Shown here one piece after another: positions 63,486-64,000 of a DNA stretch of 64,000 nt. Under the pieces are notes generated by a model. It did not search any database and was not told the origin of the DNA. It saw nothing but the letters and a program-made list of their open reading frames with translations. This DNA comes from Nocardia spumae (GTDB lineage: Bacteria; Actinomycetota; Actinomycetes; Mycobacteriales; Mycobacteriaceae), in NCBI RefSeq assembly GCF_020733635.1, contig NZ_JAJFZL010000001.1:186001-250000 (forward strand), read 5' to 3'. A program made the position numbers and the translations under genes. The stretch's first letter is position 1. Each line of letters starts with the position of its first letter.

Positions 63486-64000
63486 TCAGCCGAGGGCTGC
63501 CCGCGCGTCGGCGGCCAATCGGGCCAAGCGGCCGTCACCGATGGTGTTCAGCGAATTCCCCAGCCGGTTGGTCACGAAGGCGACCGACATTCCCGTTTCC
63601 GGATCGGCGAACGCGCCGGAACCGCCGACCCCGTAATGTCCGAATGCCCGACGCAGCGGGCGCCGCGAGGCGATCGGGGGCCGGTGATATCCGAGAGTGA
63701 ACGGCACCGGCACGCCGATCACATAATCGCGATGTTCGGAGCGTTGTACCTGGTTGACGGTCGCGATGGTCTCCGGCCGCAGCAGTGGATCGCTCCAGGT
63801 CCCGTCCGGCAACCACACCCGGCCGTCGTTGGCGAGCGCACCGTACATCCGGGCCAGGGCGCGTGCGGAGAACACCCCGTTGAAGCCGGGCATCACCGCG
63901 TCGTGCACCCGTGGATCGCCGATCAGCGCATCGAATCCGGCGGGCATCCCGGCCTCGGCGATCGCGCCCACCGCGCGGCTGCGCGCGATCACCTTCGAGG
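63486..64000 (-). CDS. beta-lactamase family serine hydrolase, C-terminal part (cut by window edge)
   Basis: About 170 C-terminal residues of a class C beta-lactamase-like/EstB-type hydrolase; the frame stays open to 64000, so the N-terminal part with the SxxK motif lies outside. Visible are VMPGFNGVFSARALARMYGA, FTLGYHRPP and FGHYGVGGSGAFADPETGMS, where the HxGxGG (HYGVGG) element replaces the KTG box, a pattern of the lipolytic beta-lactamase-fold enzymes. TVAFVTNRLG-like strand VAFVTNRLG follows. Such enzymes act as esterases or peptidases. It ends 72 bp before the P450 start on the same strand. Confidence 0.85.
   Translation of the reverse strand, partial: SKVIARSRAVGAIAEAGMPAGFDALIGDPRVHDAVMPGFNGVFSARALARMYGALANDGRVWLPDGTWSDPLLRPETIATVNQVQRSEHRDYVIGVPVPFTLGYHRPPIASRRPLRRAFGHYGVGGSGAFADPETGMSVAFVTNRLGNSLNTIGDGRLARLAADARAALG

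Overview
The window is a high-G+C actinobacterial chromosome segment spanning the replication origin. Gene order across 12.6-47.5 kb matches the origin neighbourhood of Mycobacterium tuberculosis: tRNA-Ala, tRNA-Ile, a DUF3566 gene, gyrA, gyrB, dciA-like, recF, dnaN, oriC, dnaA, rpmH, rnpA, yidD, yidC, jag, rsmG, parA, parB, a GNAT gene, cwlM, trxA, trxB, an anti-sigma gene, sigM, murJ, the Rv3909 homologue, a Nudix gene and pcnA. Protein features (long Pro-rich extensions, a Zmp1-type M13 peptidase, a DUF2236 oxygenase) fit Mycobacteriales and most likely Nocardia. The genus is inferred, not proven.

Layout. 0-12.6 kb is accessory: a LuxR regulator (5' end outside the window), a PhaC-like hydrolase divergent from a FadR/GntR regulator plus a sterol-desaturase-like enzyme, and a four-gene leftward oxidative cluster (multicopper oxidase, MpaB/Lcp-family oxygenase, CrtC/AttH-like lipocalin, FAD monooxygenase) divergent from a TetR regulator. 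Last comes an HxlR regulator with a methyltransferase. A second tRNA-Ala gene marks the border with the conserved core.

12.6-25.5 kb holds the leftward replication genes. oriC (22.7-23.55 kb) shows an AT-rich unwinding stretch with a DnaA-trio-like CTA repeat next to two tandem DnaA-box-like 9-mers. It also has a dense array of CTCGAG-centred palindromes arranged as two large inverted repeats. 26.0-33.1 kb holds the rightward rpmH-to-parB block with three parS sites; a fourth lies upstream of gyrB. Most of these genes diverge from oriC.

33.2-45.9 kb is a leftward envelope/redox block: Nudix, the Rv3909 homologue, MurJ with pseudokinase and sugar-binding-like domains, SigM, its putative anti-sigma factor, TrxB, TrxA and the pseudo-amidase CwlM. 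Three 69-bp-spaced hairpin repeats separate the Rv3909 homologue from murJ. pcnA follows on the plus strand.

47.5-64 kb is again less conserved: secreted and membrane proteins (DUF4185, DUF4190), an acidic DxDxDG protein, an MFS transporter, a pirin, an XRE/DUF397 regulator module, a zmp1-like M13 peptidase, a UgpB/E/A-type ABC importer lacking its ATPase, an L,D-transpeptidase, a cytochrome P450 and the end of a beta-lactamase-family hydrolase cut by the window edge.
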